Source: an uncultured Collinsella sp.
GTDB taxonomy: Bacteria; Actinomycetota; Coriobacteriia; Coriobacteriales; Coriobacteriaceae
DNA: 8,988 nucleotides
NCBI GenBank assembly: GCA_934654515.1
Contig: CAKUGA010000051.1
Coordinates: 1 to 8,988 of the forward strand
Direction: 5' to 3'
The translations under genes and the position numbers were made by a program. The notes beneath the pieces are model-generated. The model was not told the DNA's origin, searched no databases, and saw nothing but the letters and a program-made list of their open reading frames with translations. Below, piece by piece: positions 1-6,640 of the stretch (positions within the stretch are counted from its first letter, which is position 1; every line of letters begins with the position of its first letter).

Positions 1-32
1 ATACAATACGCCGATAGCATTATTAGGTTTAC

Positions 33-39
33 AGGGGAG
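33..39 (+). promoter_or_regulatory. Ribosome binding site of murF
   Basis: AGGGGAG lies 5 nt before the murF ATG and is a good Shine-Dalgarno match, which supports that start. The surrounding 1-44 leader is AT-richer than the rest of the window. No complete promoter can be defined because the upstream sequence is missing. Confidence 0.7.
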
Positions 40-44
40 CTGCA

Positions 45-1469
45 ATGATAGAGATCGCCGTCAACAACCTCGCGGCCTCAACGGGGGCCCGAACCGTGAC
101 GGAAGAAGTCGATCGGGTATGCCGCGGGTGCGTTATCGACTCGCGTCAGGTCGAGGAGGGGGCGATCTTTGTCGCCTTCCCCGGCGAAAAGGTCGACGGC
201 AATGATTTTGCCTCCCGTGCCATCGAGTCGGGTGCCGGTGCCGTCGTGATGACGCGCGAGCCCGATGCCGAACTGGTTTCGCTGGCGCAGGACAAGGGAT
301 GCGCCATCTTGCTGACCGACGATCCCGAGGAGTTTCTGCTGCGTTTGGCGCACGCGTATCGCCTGGAGCTTGGCTGCCTGGTCGTTGGCATTACCGGTTC
401 CATCGGCAAGACGACGACCAAGGACGTGCTCGCCGCTGTGCTCGCCAAGCGCTATCGTGTCTGGGCCACCAAGGGCAATTTCAATAACCTGATCGGCATG
501 CCGCTCACGGTGCTTTCCGCTCCGGCCGATACCGAGGTCCTGGTGCTCGAGATGGGCATGAACCATTTCCACGAGATCGAGCGCCTGTCCCAGTCCGCCA
601 ATCCCAACCTTGCCATCGTGAGCAAGATCGGCACCTCTCATATCGGCATTTTGGGCAGCCGCGAGAACATCGCCCGCGCTAAGGCCGAGATTGTACAGGG
701 CATGTGCGCCGCCGGCGACTATTTGCCGCTGCTGGTTTTGGGCGGCGAGGACGATTTTACGCCGTTCATTCGCGATGCGTTCGCCCAGCCTGCTGGTATC
801 GACGTAATGCTGGCCGGCGTCTCGGACGATGATGAGGTCCGTGCCCGCGACATTCGTGTTGATGACGAGGGCCGTCCGGTCTTTACGCTCGATTTTGGCC
901 AGGGTGAGACGATCGATACCATGCTTGCCATCCCCGGCGTGCAGTCCGTTCCTAATGCCGTTAAGGCCGCCGCGGTTGCCTATCGTCTGGGCGTGACGCC
1001 CGAGCAGATCGATGCTGCCTTTAGGGGCCTCACGATCACCGGTCACCGCCAGGAGATCAAGCGCGCCAAGAGCGGTGCCCGTGTCATCGACGATTCCTAT
1101 AACGCCAGTGCCGAATCTATGGCTGCTGGCCTCGATCTGCTGTGCTCGCTTTCGTGTACGGGGTCTCGCATGGCGATCCTGGGCGAGATGGGCGAGATGG
1201 GCGATGAGGCTCCTCGCATGCATGAGCTCGTGGGCGCCTATGCCGCCGCCAAGAAGCTCGACATGCTGGCGTGCGTGGGTGGTGAGCTGGCCCAGCTTAT
1301 GGCCGATGCCGCACGCATGATGGGCATGGACGAGGACCGCATCCAGGTGTTCTCCGATTATCAGCAGGTGCTCGACCGCATGGGCGGTGCGCTTGAAAAA
1401 CATGATGTTGTACTGGTCAAGGGTTCCCGCTTTGTTGAGCTCGACCGCTTTGTGGAAGGTGTGTGCTAG
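45..1469 (+). CDS. murF: UDP-N-acetylmuramoyl-tripeptide--D-alanyl-D-alanine ligase (MurF)
   Basis: Cytoplasmic ATP-dependent Mur ligase that adds D-Ala-D-Ala to UDP-MurNAc-tripeptide, the last soluble step of pentapeptide synthesis. The 474-residue product has the three-domain Mur ligase plan. The N-terminal substrate-binding domain contains DSR (32-34) and FVAFPGEKVDGNDFA (42-56). The central ATPase domain has the P-loop GITGSIGKTTTKD (115-127), EMGMNHFHEI (169-178) and TSHIGILGSRENIARAK (197-213). The C-terminal domain has DDSYNASAESM (349-359), GEMGEMGDE (380-388) and VLVKGSRFVELDRFV (456-470). DDSYNA together with the GEMGEMG stretch points to MurF rather than MurE, MurC or MurD. Length is slightly above the usual ~450. 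The ATG at 45 has a well-placed Shine-Dalgarno. The stop is 3 bp before mraY, so co-transcription is very likely. The identity of residue 3 of the stem peptide (Lys or DAP) cannot be read from this protein. Confidence 0.97.
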   Translation: MIEIAVNNLAASTGARTVTEEVDRVCRGCVIDSRQVEEGAIFVAFPGEKVDGNDFASRAIESGAGAVVMTREPDAELVSLAQDKGCAILLTDDPEEFLLRLAHAYRLELGCLVVGITGSIGKTTTKDVLAAVLAKRYRVWATKGNFNNLIGMPLTVLSAPADTEVLVLEMGMNHFHEIERLSQSANPNLAIVSKIGTSHIGILGSRENIARAKAEIVQGMCAAGDYLPLLVLGGEDDFTPFIRDAFAQPAGIDVMLAGVSDDDEVRARDIRVDDEGRPVFTLDFGQGETIDTMLAIPGVQSVPNAVKAAAVAYRLGVTPEQIDAAFRGLTITGHRQEIKRAKSGARVIDDSYNASAESMAAGLDLLCSLSCTGSRMAILGEMGEMGDEAPRMHELVGAYAAAKKLDMLACVGGELAQLMADAARMMGMDEDRIQVFSDYQQVLDRMGGALEKHDVVLVKGSRFVELDRFVEGVC

Positions 1470-1472
1470 CCC

Positions 1473-2492
1473 ATGTTCGGCAATCCCTCGTATCCAACGT
1501 ATCAGGCTTTTTTGGGGCTTGGCATCGCCGCAGCCATTGCGCTGCTGCTCATGCCGTGGTGGATCAAGCTGCTCAAGGTCGAGGGTATCGGCCAGCAGGT
1601 TCGTGCCGACGGCCCCAAGCGTCATTTGGTTAAGCAGGGAACGCCCACCATGGGTGGCGTTGTCATCCTCGTCGCGATCTCGCTGACCTGCCTGCTGATG
1701 GGCAAGCTCACCACCGAGCTCGTACTCGTGCTGCTCGCCACGCTGGCGACCGGCGTGCTGGGCCTGATCGACGACCTGACCTCCGTTACGCATGGGCGCT
1801 CGCTCGGTCTGACGCCCCATGCCAAGATGATCGGCCTAACCATTATCTGTGTCACCTTTACGGTACTTGCCGTCAACTGGTGCGGCGTCGCCCCCGAGAT
1901 TCGTTTTCCCGGTGGGTTGACGATCGACCTTGGCGTGCTTTCGACCACCATCTGCGGCTATTCGTTCCCGTGGCTCTATATTGTCTTTTGCTGGCTGATG
2001 ATTGCCGGTCTTTCTAATGCCGTGAACCTGACCGATGGCCTTGACGGTCTTGCTGGCGGCACCTCCATGATCGCCATGCTCGCCATGGCTGCCATGGCGT
2101 TTTTGCACGGAGACGTGAACCTGTCCATCTTCTGCACCGCGTGTGCCGGTGCCTGCTTGGGCTTTCTGTGGTTCAACTGCTATCCGGCGAGCATCTTTAT
2201 GGGCGACACCGGTTCGCTTGCCCTGGGTGCCGCGTTTGCCTGCACGTCCATCATGACCAACACCGAGGTCGTCTCCCTCATCATCGGCGGCCTGTTTATC
2301 GTTGAGACTCTGTCGGTCATGATTCAGGTTGTCTACTTCCACTTTACGCACAAGCGCGTCTTCCTTATGGCGCCCATCCATCATCATTTCGAAAAGAAGG
2401 GTTGGGCCGAGACCAAGGTCGTCATCCGTTTTTGGATTATCGCTGCGGCATTTGGTGCCGTTGGCCTTGCTCTGTTCTTCCAGTTGGGATAG
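1473..2492 (+). CDS. mraY: Phospho-N-acetylmuramoyl-pentapeptide-transferase (MraY)
   Basis: Integral membrane enzyme that transfers phospho-MurNAc-pentapeptide from UDP to undecaprenyl phosphate, giving lipid I. The 339-residue product is strongly hydrophobic, with about ten membrane segments; the first is near 13-30 and the last near 317-337. The family signatures are all present: GPKRHLVKQGTPTMGG (47-62), the paired acidic residues D100-D101 in the first cytoplasmic active-site loop, NLTDGLDGLA (185-194) with D188 and D191, FMGDTGS (242-248) with the essential Asp at 245, and PIHHHFE (301-307), the triple-His loop. These Asp and His residues bind Mg2+ and substrate in characterised MraY proteins. 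The gene starts 3 bp after the murF stop. Its only Shine-Dalgarno-like sequence, GAAGG at 1455-1459, is 13 nt away, so translation may be coupled to murF. The product feeds MurG, encoded three genes downstream. Confidence 0.98.
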   Translation: MFGNPSYPTYQAFLGLGIAAAIALLLMPWWIKLLKVEGIGQQVRADGPKRHLVKQGTPTMGGVVILVAISLTCLLMGKLTTELVLVLLATLATGVLGLIDDLTSVTHGRSLGLTPHAKMIGLTIICVTFTVLAVNWCGVAPEIRFPGGLTIDLGVLSTTICGYSFPWLYIVFCWLMIAGLSNAVNLTDGLDGLAGGTSMIAMLAMAAMAFLHGDVNLSIFCTACAGACLGFLWFNCYPASIFMGDTGSLALGAAFACTSIMTNTEVVSLIIGGLFIVETLSVMIQVVYFHFTHKRVFLMAPIHHHFEKKGWAETKVVIRFWIIAAAFGAVGLALFFQLG

Positions 2493-2501
2493 TGGTCTTT
2501 C

Positions 2502-3908
2502 ATGCCTCTTGCTGATGTCTTTAGCCTGCTCGTTTTGGGTCAGGGCAAATCCGGTCTCGATGTCGCCCGCTGGGCGCTGGCACATCCCGAGCGCGTAAGC
2601 GCCGTTACCGTGTATGGCGGCGGCACCTCTGAGCCCAATGACGCCACGCGTGCGCTCGAGGCTGCTGGTGCGTCGTTTGTCTATGGGACCGAACAGGTCG
2701 AGGGCGCCTATGACGTATGCGTGACGTGCCCGGGCATCTCGGAGTTCTCGGGCTTCTTTAAGGCCGGGCGCGAACATGCCGCTCAGATTATGGGTGAGCC
2801 AGAGTTTGCCTATCGTCTGTCGCCCGATAACTGGATTGCCATCACGGGCACCAACGGCAAGACGACCACCACGTCGCTGACTGATTATCTGCTCAAGGCT
2901 GCCGGCGAGGCCAGCGTAGCTGTCGGCAACATCGGCGAGCCGCCGGTCAACGAGATTGACGGCCGAGCCCACAACGAGTGGTTTGTGGCTGAGCTCTCGA
3001 GCTATCAGATTGCTACGACCACCGAGCTCCACCCTCGTGTGGCGGTGCTGCTCAACATCACTCCCGACCACTTGGGGTGGCATAAGAGCCATAAGAACTA
3101 TGCGCTTGCCAAGATCAAACTGTTTGACAATATGGTCGATGACGATCTGGTGGTTGTCGACGTCGAAGACGCCGGCATTCACGAGTTCGATGAGTGCATC
3201 TACACGCCGGGTCGTCGCATCTGCAAGGTTGCCTTTGACGAGCCAAAGGGTGAGGATGTCGCCTTTGTGCGCGATGGCAAGATGATCGTGCGCCTGAAGG
3301 GCGTCGAGACCCCGCTCATCGCTACATCCGAACTCAAGATCTCGGGCCATCATAATGTTATCAATGCCCTGTGTGCTGCCACGGCTGCCTTGGCAGTCGG
3401 TGCCGATGTCGATGGTGTCTGCCGCGGTCTGGCCTCGTTCCAGCCGCTCGAGCACCGCGTGGAGCCGTGCGGCGAGATTGACGGAGTGCGCTACGTCAAC
3501 GATTCCAAGGCGACCAACACCGACGCGGTCGAGAAGGCACTGACGGCATTTCCCGATGACGACGTGATCTTGCTGCTCGGCGGCCACGATAAGGGCACGC
3601 CGCTCACGGACTTCGCGCGCGTTGTTATGGATAACGTGCGCTCGGTCGTCTGCTTTGGCGATGCGCGCGAGCGCTTCACCGCCGCTATGGACGAGGCCGA
3701 TGTCGATGGCGATGTGGATATCGCCCAGGCGGATGACCTACGCGATGCCGTGGACGTTGCCCGTTCGCTGTCGAGCCGTGGCGACGTGATCTTACTTTCT
3801 CCTGCGTGCTCTTCGTTCGATGAGTTCTCGGGCTATGAGGAGCGCGGCCGCGTGTTTAAGGACTATGTGGCCCAGCTTGCCGCTGCAGCGAAATCGCAAA
3901 TGGAATAG
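2502..3908 (+). CDS. murD: UDP-N-acetylmuramoyl-L-alanine--D-glutamate ligase (MurD)
   Basis: Cytoplasmic Mur ligase that adds D-glutamate to UDP-MurNAc-L-Ala. The product is 468 residues; the E. coli enzyme is about 438. The N-terminal Rossmann-like domain opens with LVLGQGKSGLDVARW (10-24). The central domain carries the P-loop GTNGKTTTT (116-124), ELSSYQI (164-170), a hallmark of MurD, and NITPDHL (185-191). ALAKIKLF (201-208) contains K204, which aligns by eye with the carbamylated lysine of characterised MurD. The C-terminal domain has NDSKATN (333-339), GGHDKG (360-365) and LSPACSSFDEFSGYEERG (432-449), where SPACSSFD is typical of MurD. The ATG at 2502 is 9 bp after the mraY stop. No strong Shine-Dalgarno precedes it (only GGGAT about 12 nt upstream), which suggests translational coupling. 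The N-terminal glycine loop begins almost at once, so a later start is unlikely. Confidence 0.97.
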   Translation: MPLADVFSLLVLGQGKSGLDVARWALAHPERVSAVTVYGGGTSEPNDATRALEAAGASFVYGTEQVEGAYDVCVTCPGISEFSGFFKAGREHAAQIMGEPEFAYRLSPDNWIAITGTNGKTTTTSLTDYLLKAAGEASVAVGNIGEPPVNEIDGRAHNEWFVAELSSYQIATTTELHPRVAVLLNITPDHLGWHKSHKNYALAKIKLFDNMVDDDLVVVDVEDAGIHEFDECIYTPGRRICKVAFDEPKGEDVAFVRDGKMIVRLKGVETPLIATSELKISGHHNVINALCAATAALAVGADVDGVCRGLASFQPLEHRVEPCGEIDGVRYVNDSKATNTDAVEKALTAFPDDDVILLLGGHDKGTPLTDFARVVMDNVRSVVCFGDARERFTAAMDEADVDGDVDIAQADDLRDAVDVARSLSSRGDVILLSPACSSFDEFSGYEERGRVFKDYVAQLAAAAKSQME

Positions 3909-3917
3909 GGGTTGCCG

Positions 3918-5438
3918 GTGAGAGAGGAGAGCCCCCGACAAGGTATGAGGAGGCCCGACTCGGACCGTGCTTCCTCGCGGCGTAGCACACCGCGTTCCGG
4001 TCGCGGCGGGCAGTCGTTTAGCGAACGCTATATTGCCGGCGTTCCCGCCCGCATCATGCGCCCCCGTTTGATATTTATGGCCTGCCTGTTTACTTTGGTG
4101 TGCTTTGGTCTGCTGATGGTGTACTCGGCGTCTTCGGTCGAGGCGCTGCACGAGAATGGCTCGGCGACGTTTTTCCTGGGTCGACAGGCCGCGTTTGCCG
4201 TGGTTGGTGTTCTGGCGCTGATTGCCATCGTGCGCGTTTTGCCGGACAGCTGGTTTGGGGAGGATGTGCTTAGGATCTTCCTTATCGGCATGATGTTCTT
4301 GCTTCTGCTGGTGTTCTTGGTGGGCAGCGGCAGCCGTGGCGCCACGCGCTGGCTCAACATCGCCGGCATTCAGTTCCAGCCTTCCGAGTTTTTAAAGCCA
4401 TTTGCCATTGCGTATTCGGCCATCATGCTCGACCGCTTCTTTTCGCCCGGTGGAAACATCAACGAATTCCTTCGCAAGATGGGCATCTACCTGGGCATTT
4501 CGCTCTTTCTGATCTTTATCCAGCCCGATTTCGGTACCGTCCTGATCATCCTGTTGACCCTCATGTGCATGGCGTTGTTTGCGGGTCTCGACCCCAAATT
4601 TATCATCGGCGTGATAATCTTCGGCATTCTCGTGATCGTGATTGCGCTTGTTGCAGAGCCGTACCGTATGGTGCGCATTCAGGTTGCCTTGAACCCTTGG
4701 GCCGACGAGTATGGTGACGGCTATCAGGCCACGCTTGCCATCATGGCCTTTGCCTCGGGCGGTCTGTTCGGCCGTGGCATCGGCAACTCAACCATGAAGT
4801 ACTCGTATCTGCCCGAGGCGCACAATGACTACATCCTGGCCATCATTGGCGAGGAAGTCGGTTTTGTCGGAACCGTGCTGTTCTTCTTGGTGTTTGCGAT
4901 GCTGATCTACTCGGCGTTTCGCATTGCCGAGCAGGCGACCGATCGTCGGGGCGCGCTCATGGCGTCTGGCTCCGCGGTCATTCTTGCGGTGCAGTTTTTG
5001 ATCAATGCGCTGGGCATCCTCAACGTGTTTCCCATGACGGGTAAACCGTTGCCGTTTATTAGCTACGGCGGTTCGTCGATTATTGTGTCGCTCATGCTTG
5101 CCGGGTTGATCCTGCGCGTTTCGTACGAGAGCGCCCGCCGCGATGAGTACGACCGTCGCCGCGAGAGCTTTGCCGTTATGGATGAGAGTACCGCCGGCGT
5201 AGCCCATGTGCGCGGTGAACGACCTTCGCGTAGCGGCTTTACCGTTCTGGATGGTTCTGCATCCGAGCCGGCAGCTCGTCCACGTCCGCGGACGGCTCCG
5301 CAAGGTCGTCCTCAGCGCCCCAGCCCTCGCAGCGCGGGCGGCGGATATAATCGAATCGATTTGAACTCGGACCCGTCGGCGCGTCTACGCACCGACGACC
5401 AGGGACCGCGTGTACGAAGGGACTACCATGACCGATAA
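3918..5438 (+). CDS. ftsW: Septal peptidoglycan glycosyltransferase FtsW (SEDS family)
   Basis: Polytopic SEDS protein that polymerises lipid II into glycan strands at the septum with a partner class B PBP. From the GTG at 3918 the product is 506 residues; E. coli FtsW is 414. The basic cytoplasmic N-terminus (about 1-47) is followed by a hydrophobic core of about 9-10 membrane segments (about 49-402) and a long polar, Arg/Pro/Gly-rich tail (about 403-506). SEDS motifs are SRGATRWLNIAG (139-150), QFQPSEFLKP (152-161), QPDFGT (202-207) with the conserved Asp, PEAHNDYILAIIGEEVG (299-315) and NVFPMTGKPLPFISYGGSS (369-387). FtsW is preferred over RodA because the gene lies between murD and murG. 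Start choice: GTG 3918 has AGGGG (3907-3911) 6 nt upstream. TTG 3912 and ATG 3945 are in-frame alternatives; the latter has AGAGGAGA 14 nt away. The 3' end overlaps murG by 11 bp. Confidence 0.94.
   Translation: MREESPRQGMRRPDSDRASSRRSTPRSGRGGQSFSERYIAGVPARIMRPRLIFMACLFTLVCFGLLMVYSASSVEALHENGSATFFLGRQAAFAVVGVLALIAIVRVLPDSWFGEDVLRIFLIGMMFLLLLVFLVGSGSRGATRWLNIAGIQFQPSEFLKPFAIAYSAIMLDRFFSPGGNINEFLRKMGIYLGISLFLIFIQPDFGTVLIILLTLMCMALFAGLDPKFIIGVIIFGILVIVIALVAEPYRMVRIQVALNPWADEYGDGYQATLAIMAFASGGLFGRGIGNSTMKYSYLPEAHNDYILAIIGEEVGFVGTVLFFLVFAMLIYSAFRIAEQATDRRGALMASGSAVILAVQFLINALGILNVFPMTGKPLPFISYGGSSIIVSLMLAGLILRVSYESARRDEYDRRRESFAVMDESTAGVAHVRGERPSRSGFTVLDGSASEPAARPRPRTAPQGRPQRPSPRSAGGGYNRIDLNSDPSARLRTDDQGPRVRRDYHDR
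5417..5422 (+). promoter_or_regulatory. Ribosome binding site of murG
   Basis: AAGGGA lies 5 nt before the ATG at 5428, inside the 3' end of ftsW. It favours 5428 over the in-frame GTG at 5410, which would place this site inside the coding region, and over the ATG at 5440. Confidence 0.65.
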
Positions 5439-6543
5439 GATGACCGTTGCTATTGCAGCCGGCGGCACGGCGGGACACATCAACCCCGCGCTTGCCTTGG
5501 CCGAAGAGCTGCGTGACCGTGGCCACCACGTTGTGTTTGTGGGTCAGTCGCGCAAGCTCGAGGGTCGTCTGGTCCCCGAGGCTGGGTTTGATTTTGTGCC
5601 CATTACGGTTACGGGCTTCGACCGCTCCCGTCCTTGGACGGCGCTGACCTCCCTGTGGCGTGTCAACAAGGCCAAGCGTGCGCTCGCCAGTCATTTCTCA
5701 AAGGTCGGCAAGCCCGATGCCGCCATCGGTTTTGGTGCCTATGTCGAGGTTCCGCTGCTGGGGTGGTGCAAGGGCGCGGGCGTTCCGTATCTGCTGCATG
5801 AGCAGAACTCTGTTCCGGGCCTGGCCAACAAGATGATGAACTCCCATGCCGCCCGCGTGTGCATCTCGGTGCCTGCAGCGCGCTCGGTCTTTGAGCGCGA
5901 AGGTGACCCTGACCACGTGCTCATGACCGGCAACCCCGTACGTCGCTCGGTGATCGAGGGCGATCGCGCTCGCGGCCGCAAGGCACTTGGCGTTCCCGAG
6001 GACGCTACGCTGCTGCTCGTCTTTGGCGGTTCGCTTGGCGCCCAGCACCTCAACGAGCGCGTGGTTTCGCTCAAAAACGAGCTGCTTTCGCGCAAGAACC
6101 TCTATGTGTTGCATTCGACGGGTGCCGACGGCTTTGAGGAGACTGAGCGCGCTTTGGCACTGACGCCCGAGGAGGCGAAGCGTTACCGCGTCCAGCCTTA
6201 CATCGACAACATGGGCGATATGCTGGCTGCTGCCGATTTGGTGCTCTCGCGTTCTGGCGCATCGAGCGTGGCCGAGATCGCTGCGCTCGCCGTGCCCTCG
6301 GTGCTCGTGCCGTATCCGCATGCGACGGCCGACCATCAAACCACCAATGCCCGTTATCTGGTCGACGCCGGGGCCGGCGTGCTCTGCGCCGATGCCGATA
6401 TCGACGGTTCTGCCTTTGCCGATGAGCTGCTGCACCTGGTCGATGACGCGGCGGCGCGCGACGCCATGCGTCAGGCGGCGCGTGGTCTGGCTCAGGATAG
6501 GGCCGCCGCTCTTCTGGCCGATGCGGTAGAGGGTTTGCGTTAG
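5428..6543 (+). CDS. murG: UDP-GlcNAc:lipid I N-acetylglucosaminyltransferase (MurG)
   Basis: Peripheral inner-face membrane enzyme of the GT-B fold (family GT28) that adds GlcNAc from UDP-GlcNAc to lipid I, producing the lipid II used by FtsW. From ATG 5428 the product is 371 residues, close to the usual ~355. The N-terminal acceptor domain has the glycine loop GGTAGHINPALALAEEL (12-28), GFGAYVEVPLL (101-111) and HEQNSVPGLANK (124-135). The C-terminal donor domain has GNPVRR (168-173), the second glycine loop GGSLGAQHLNE (200-210), SRSGASSVAEIAAL (274-287) and PYPHATADHQTTNA (295-308), the UDP-GlcNAc site. The GAYVEVP stretch differs from the more common GGYVSGP; the other motifs are standard. 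The start overlaps the ftsW stop by 11 bp, so translation is probably coupled. GTG 5410 is an alternative start adding six residues. A 97-bp non-coding gap follows. Confidence 0.97.
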   Translation: MTDKMTVAIAAGGTAGHINPALALAEELRDRGHHVVFVGQSRKLEGRLVPEAGFDFVPITVTGFDRSRPWTALTSLWRVNKAKRALASHFSKVGKPDAAIGFGAYVEVPLLGWCKGAGVPYLLHEQNSVPGLANKMMNSHAARVCISVPAARSVFEREGDPDHVLMTGNPVRRSVIEGDRARGRKALGVPEDATLLLVFGGSLGAQHLNERVVSLKNELLSRKNLYVLHSTGADGFEETERALALTPEEAKRYRVQPYIDNMGDMLAAADLVLSRSGASSVAEIAALAVPSVLVPYPHATADHQTTNARYLVDAGAGVLCADADIDGSAFADELLHLVDDAAARDAMRQAARGLAQDRAAALLADAVEGLR

Positions 6544-6593
6544 TTAGACGGGATATCGTTGGTCGCCCTCGCGCTGATGCGGTAGGTGCGGTA
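6520..6593 (+). repeat. Three short TGCGGTA direct repeats at the murG end and in the gap
   Basis: TGCGGTA occurs at 6522-6528 (last codons of murG), 6578-6584 and 6587-6593. The first two copies extend to an identical 10-mer, GATGCGGTAG (6520-6529 and 6576-6585), whose starts are 56 bp apart. The last two copies are 9 bp apart start to start. It could be a small local duplication, a direct-repeat protein-binding site, or chance, since GATGC-type strings are frequent in this coding sequence. Confidence 0.3.
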
Positions 6594-6640
6594 CAGTTAA
6601 CGGGTTACAGGCAGTGTTTACGCAAGGAGTACACGAGCAC
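6544..6640 (+). other. Non-coding gap between murG and murC
   Basis: This is the only gap longer than 10 bp between genes in the window. Its 3' half is AT-richer (GTTAAC at 6596-6601, GTTTAC at 6616-6621). I could not find a -35/-10 pair with acceptable spacing: TTGGTC at 6559-6564 has only the poor TAGGTG at 6583-6588 at 18 bp. There is no GC hairpin followed by a T-run, so it does not look like an intrinsic terminator. It could hold an internal promoter for murC-murB-ftsQ or simply be a leader. Confidence 0.5.
6624..6629 (+). promoter_or_regulatory. Ribosome binding site of murC
   Basis: AAGGAG lies 11 nt before the ATG at 6641. The spacing is slightly long but usable. It argues against the in-frame GTG at 6614, which lies upstream of this site. 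Confidence 0.6.

Noticed and set aside
1..48. Possible 3' tail of an upstream gene such as murE, with an ATGA stop/start overlap at 45-48
   Set aside because: One frame is open from base 1 to TGA 46-48, but its codons (ATA, CAA, AGG, ACA) are unlike the rest of the window and the peptide has no MurE signature. Another frame stops at 15-17. The available bases cannot decide which, if either, is coding.
1182..1208. Tandem 9-bp repeat GGCGAGATG within murF
   Set aside because: It encodes the conserved GEMGEMGDE stretch of the MurF C-terminal domain, so the repetition is explained by the protein sequence.
78..1820. Long open frame (580 codons) on the minus strand opposite murF and the start of mraY
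   Set aside because: It is the shadow of strongly biased codons in a GC-rich gene. The translation is His/Arg/Gln-rich without domain-like motifs, it spans two unrelated sense genes, and the sense strand has unmistakable MurF and MraY motifs.
2071..2100. Repetitive GCCATG-like sequence in mraY
   Set aside because: It encodes an Ala/Met-rich membrane segment (MIAMLAMAAMAF). Low amino-acid diversity in a transmembrane helix explains it.
1836..3587. Second long minus-strand open frame (583 codons) opposite mraY and murD
   Set aside because: Same shadow effect: low-complexity His/Asp/Arg composition, no recognisable motif, and no independent sign of a gene.
6544..6640. Intrinsic terminator or clear sigma-70-type promoter in the murG-murC gap
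   Set aside because: There is no stable inverted repeat followed by a T-run, and no -35/-10 pair with acceptable sequence and spacing.
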